From a bacterium (GTDB lineage: Bacteria > CBDUZB01 > JAGLHV01), in the NCBI GenBank assembly GCA_023132075.1, contig JAGLYT010000076.1, positions 1 to 7,319 on the forward strand: a stretch of 7,319 bases of DNA. The letters run 5' to 3'. Positions 6,401 to 7,319 of the stretch are shown here, piece by piece. Position 1 is the first letter of the stretch; each line of letters starts with the position of its first letter. The position numbers were made by a program, and so were the translations under genes. The notes below the pieces were generated by a model, which was given only the letters and a program-made list of their open reading frames with translations, made no database searches and had not been told where the DNA came from.

Positions 6401-7319
6401 CATCTCTAAACATATCCAGAAATCTAGCTTCCTGAGAAAAAGATTTGTGTATTTTTTTAACCGCAACGAATTTTTCCAGGTTTATTGCCCACGCTTTATA
6501 AACAGAAGCAAATCCTCCTACCCCTATTTCTCTGATTATGTGATACCTATTTCCACTTGCTTTCAAAAATTCTTTTGTTATTTGTTCAAGATTTTCTTTT
6601 GCTGCACCAGAAACAATCTCTTGACTTACATTATCCTCTTTTTCTATTGCTTTTGCTATCGCCTCCTTCAATTGGCTGGCAGAAATAGGTTTTACTAAAC
6701 AGGCATTAGCATAATCTCTTATTTCCTCTTCCAAGTTTTCTTTAGAAGATTCATCAATTACAATTATATAATAGGCTTCCTTATCAATATCCCTAAGTTT
6801 TTTAATTGTTTCTAACCCATCCCCATCAGACAATTGATAATCAACCACTATTACATTAAAAATAATTTTACCAACCTTTTCAATCGCTTCTTCCCGGGTA
6901 AAAACACAAGTAACAACACACTCCTTCTTTCTCAAAACGTCAGACATAAACTTTGTTGATTGGGGATCATTATCAACTATCAGTATACTTTCTCCCCCAT
7001 GCTCAAATCGGCTAAAAGCTTTTTCTTTTTTCTTATGCATTTTTTTCTCTTTAAACTCCTTAGTTGCTTTTTTCTCTTCCTCTGCTTTCTTGTGCTCTTC
7101 TTCTTTTTTCTCCTCAGCGGCTTTTTTCTCTTCCTCTTCCTTCCTGCTCCTCTCTTCCTCTTCCTTCCTGCTCCTCTCTTCCTCTTCCTTCCTGCTCCTC
7201 TCTTCCTCTTCAGCTGCTATTCTCTCTTCCTCTTCCTTCCTGCGCTTCTCTTCTTCTTTTTCTTTCTCAACTGCTATTCTTTCTTCCTCTACCCTCCTGC
7301 GCATCTCTTCTTCTTTTTT
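3411..7319 (-). CDS. Receiver domain-Ser/Thr kinase-PEGA-TPR membrane signalling protein (5' end outside window)
   Basis: Residues are numbered from the Met at 7304, but the frame is open to the window edge (KKEEE precedes it), so the true start is probably outside. Order: highly charged Glu/Arg/Lys helix (1-97); receiver domain (105-223) with Asp111, phospho-acceptor Asp155 and Lys205-Pro; Hanks-type kinase (254-530) with glycine loop GVGGFASV 261-268, Lys283, Glu302, HRDISPGN 389-396, DFG 409-411 and SPE 436-438, all catalytic residues intact; charged linker to 660; one membrane helix 664-684 preceded by Arg/Lys, so the kinase is predicted cytoplasmic; PEGA-type modules near 703-775, 795-862 (LPEGAEIYIDG) and 896-963 (PQGAAIYVDD), with two degenerate ones to 1120; TPR-like helices 1122-1290. 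Thr416/Thr417 in the activation loop could be phosphorylated. Substrate and signal are unknown. The fusion is inferred to link two-component input with Ser/Thr phosphorylation. Confidence 0.92.
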   Translation of the reverse strand, partial: KKEEEMRRRVEEERIAVEKEKEEEKRRKEEEERIAAEEEERSRKEEEERSRKEEEERSRKEEEEKKAAEEKKEEEHKKAEEEKKATKEFKEKKMHKKKEKAFSRFEHGGESILIVDNDPQSTKFMSDVLRKKECVVTCVFTREEAIEKVGKIIFNVIVVDYQLSDGDGLETIKKLRDIDKEAYYIIVIDESSKENLEEEIRDYANACLVKPISASQLKEAIAKAIEKEDNVSQEIVSGAAKENLEQITKEFLKASGNRYHIIREIGVGGFASVYKAWAINLEKFVAVKKIHKSFSQEARFLDMFRDEAVNSSKLEHENIVRVIDFLKTANNIYYIIMEYVKGCNLYDLLEKCQEQERKISFDLASHIVSEVLKGLKYAHSKVDEITGEPLGIVHRDISPGNIMVYFDGRIKITDFGIAKATTRYIAKAKKGALRGKVAYMSPEQARGDVELDYRSDIYSIGIVLYRLLTGQWPFEGSTDYDVWEKVKKGRVNLQLLKETGVPDNLAKTVTKSLKKDREKRYQYDEDIFVDLQEYLHKQKKYSHMLKGEFKEFIYGNLKNEIQREEENSKKESNRSRRAAIEQETTVEKVKANDSSAKQKPFFVLPETEEKETQKEIKKEMNEVEKEVKKEVKKKVKKKGEKEKIAIEGEPREKTVFDFVLDTANRYKKMIIRVSLSLLIGVIGFVALDTFQHWTSLGTEIYNFFWPPTLSVDTIPSGASVSLVSDNMENVLKNNAFSPVYISKILPGNYTLMLKKEGYKDIERRITVFGIEKGKQDIKLDGVDTTDNDKKNKMNLIAIPFEIGLEINSLPEGAEIYIDGKKLPGKTPLIQNIKVGEHTVKLVMDGFNDLGNIEKITMRGQCNVNLVKDASDQEGIDRRYWDINSSVVDDGLINYTLLGTFWKEISLNSSPQGAAIYVDDSKTAWGTTPQKISIKIGEYKIKLEKPEFLPWVSTIKVNADTEVNINPVLKKWIYFYAYEKGDPKKDINASVYVKGTAINGKKTPFKYPLLINAYDISFKKLPKYESRSFKVNINDKKVVKAILKPKPIVLKIVAKNIANERNIHDAYILLNNKWVGQTNEKGVWKKFLKAGKYKIKVGKQKEYEAMEVTKGLKWGDKEVKVSFSLMAISKDKEKLFEKGVKYYKDGKLIKAKKTLNKLLKVNPNDKKALKYLDKINKEIAKKEAEEIKRKCKILSAQAKEDFKDKRWLTTYDKYSQILNLSPDDKKMVNDSERYVTYINKIMDNIAQGVRPVDRSKDLFYAIGFCYYRDGDFKRAVAEWERVLNLDPGDAEIKEFIKKVKRKM
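5406..5453 (-). repeat. Four 12-bp tandem repeats in the kinase linker
   Basis: Four near-identical 12-bp units encode VEKE, VKKE, VKKK, VKKK (residues 618-633), placing a Val every four residues in a strongly basic stretch about 30 residues before the membrane helix. In frame, so copy-number change would not break the gene. Confidence 0.75.
7127..7211 (-). repeat. Perfect 24-bp tandem repeat, about 3.5 copies, inside the kinase gene
   Basis: The plus-strand unit TTCCTGCTCC, TCTCTTCCTC, TTCC repeats without mismatch (7141-7164, 7165-7188, 7189-7211, with a partial copy from 7127). It encodes the eight-residue unit RSRKEEEE three times (residues 36-59). A degenerate copy follows at about 7218-7245. 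Because 24 is a multiple of three, gain or loss of units keeps the frame. Confidence 0.9.

Noticed and set aside
7127-7211. CRISPR-like array
   Set aside because: The repeats are directly adjacent with no spacers and lie in frame within a coding sequence.

Overview
This is an AT-rich bacterial stretch in which every supportable gene lies on the minus strand. It therefore reads from right to left: a very large signalling kinase (7319 to 3411, start outside the window), a long gene-free gap (3410 to 2639), then a ribosomal-protein/replication operon (2638 to 1, running off the left edge).

The operon is the widely conserved order rpsF (bS6), ssb, rpsR (bS18), a DUF2232/YybS-like membrane protein, rplI (bL9). 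The three ribosomal proteins and SSB are unmistakable from their motifs. In many bacteria dnaB follows rplI, so dnaB may lie just beyond the left edge (inference). A sigma70-type promoter with AT-rich upstream tracts precedes rpsF. A bipartite hairpin followed by eight T's sits between rpsR and the DUF2232 gene and may partly separate ribosomal expression from the last two genes.

The unusual gene is the kinase, with at least 1,302 codons. It joins a charged single-helix-like N-terminus containing perfect 24-bp DNA repeats, a response-regulator receiver domain, a complete Hanks-type Ser/Thr kinase domain, a charged linker, one transmembrane helix, several PEGA-type beta domains and C-terminal TPR-like repeats. 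I infer a membrane-anchored kinase with a cytoplasmic phosphorelay input and an extracytoplasmic sensing or scaffold region. Receiver plus Ser/Thr kinase plus PEGA/TPR in one chain is the most noteworthy thing here.

The 772-bp gap has no convincing gene. It holds the rpsF promoter, a cluster of inverted repeats (one a plausible terminator for the kinase gene), a plus-oriented terminator-like hairpin with no plus-strand gene to serve, and a 109-nt run with no G on the plus strand.

Organism: gene order alone says Bacteria. The low GC, the PEGA/TPR kinase and the 'HRDISPGN' style of catalytic loop (common in myxobacteria-like and candidate-phylum kinases) suggest a Gram-negative-type lineage, perhaps an uncultured candidate phylum. 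The phylum cannot be fixed from this window.
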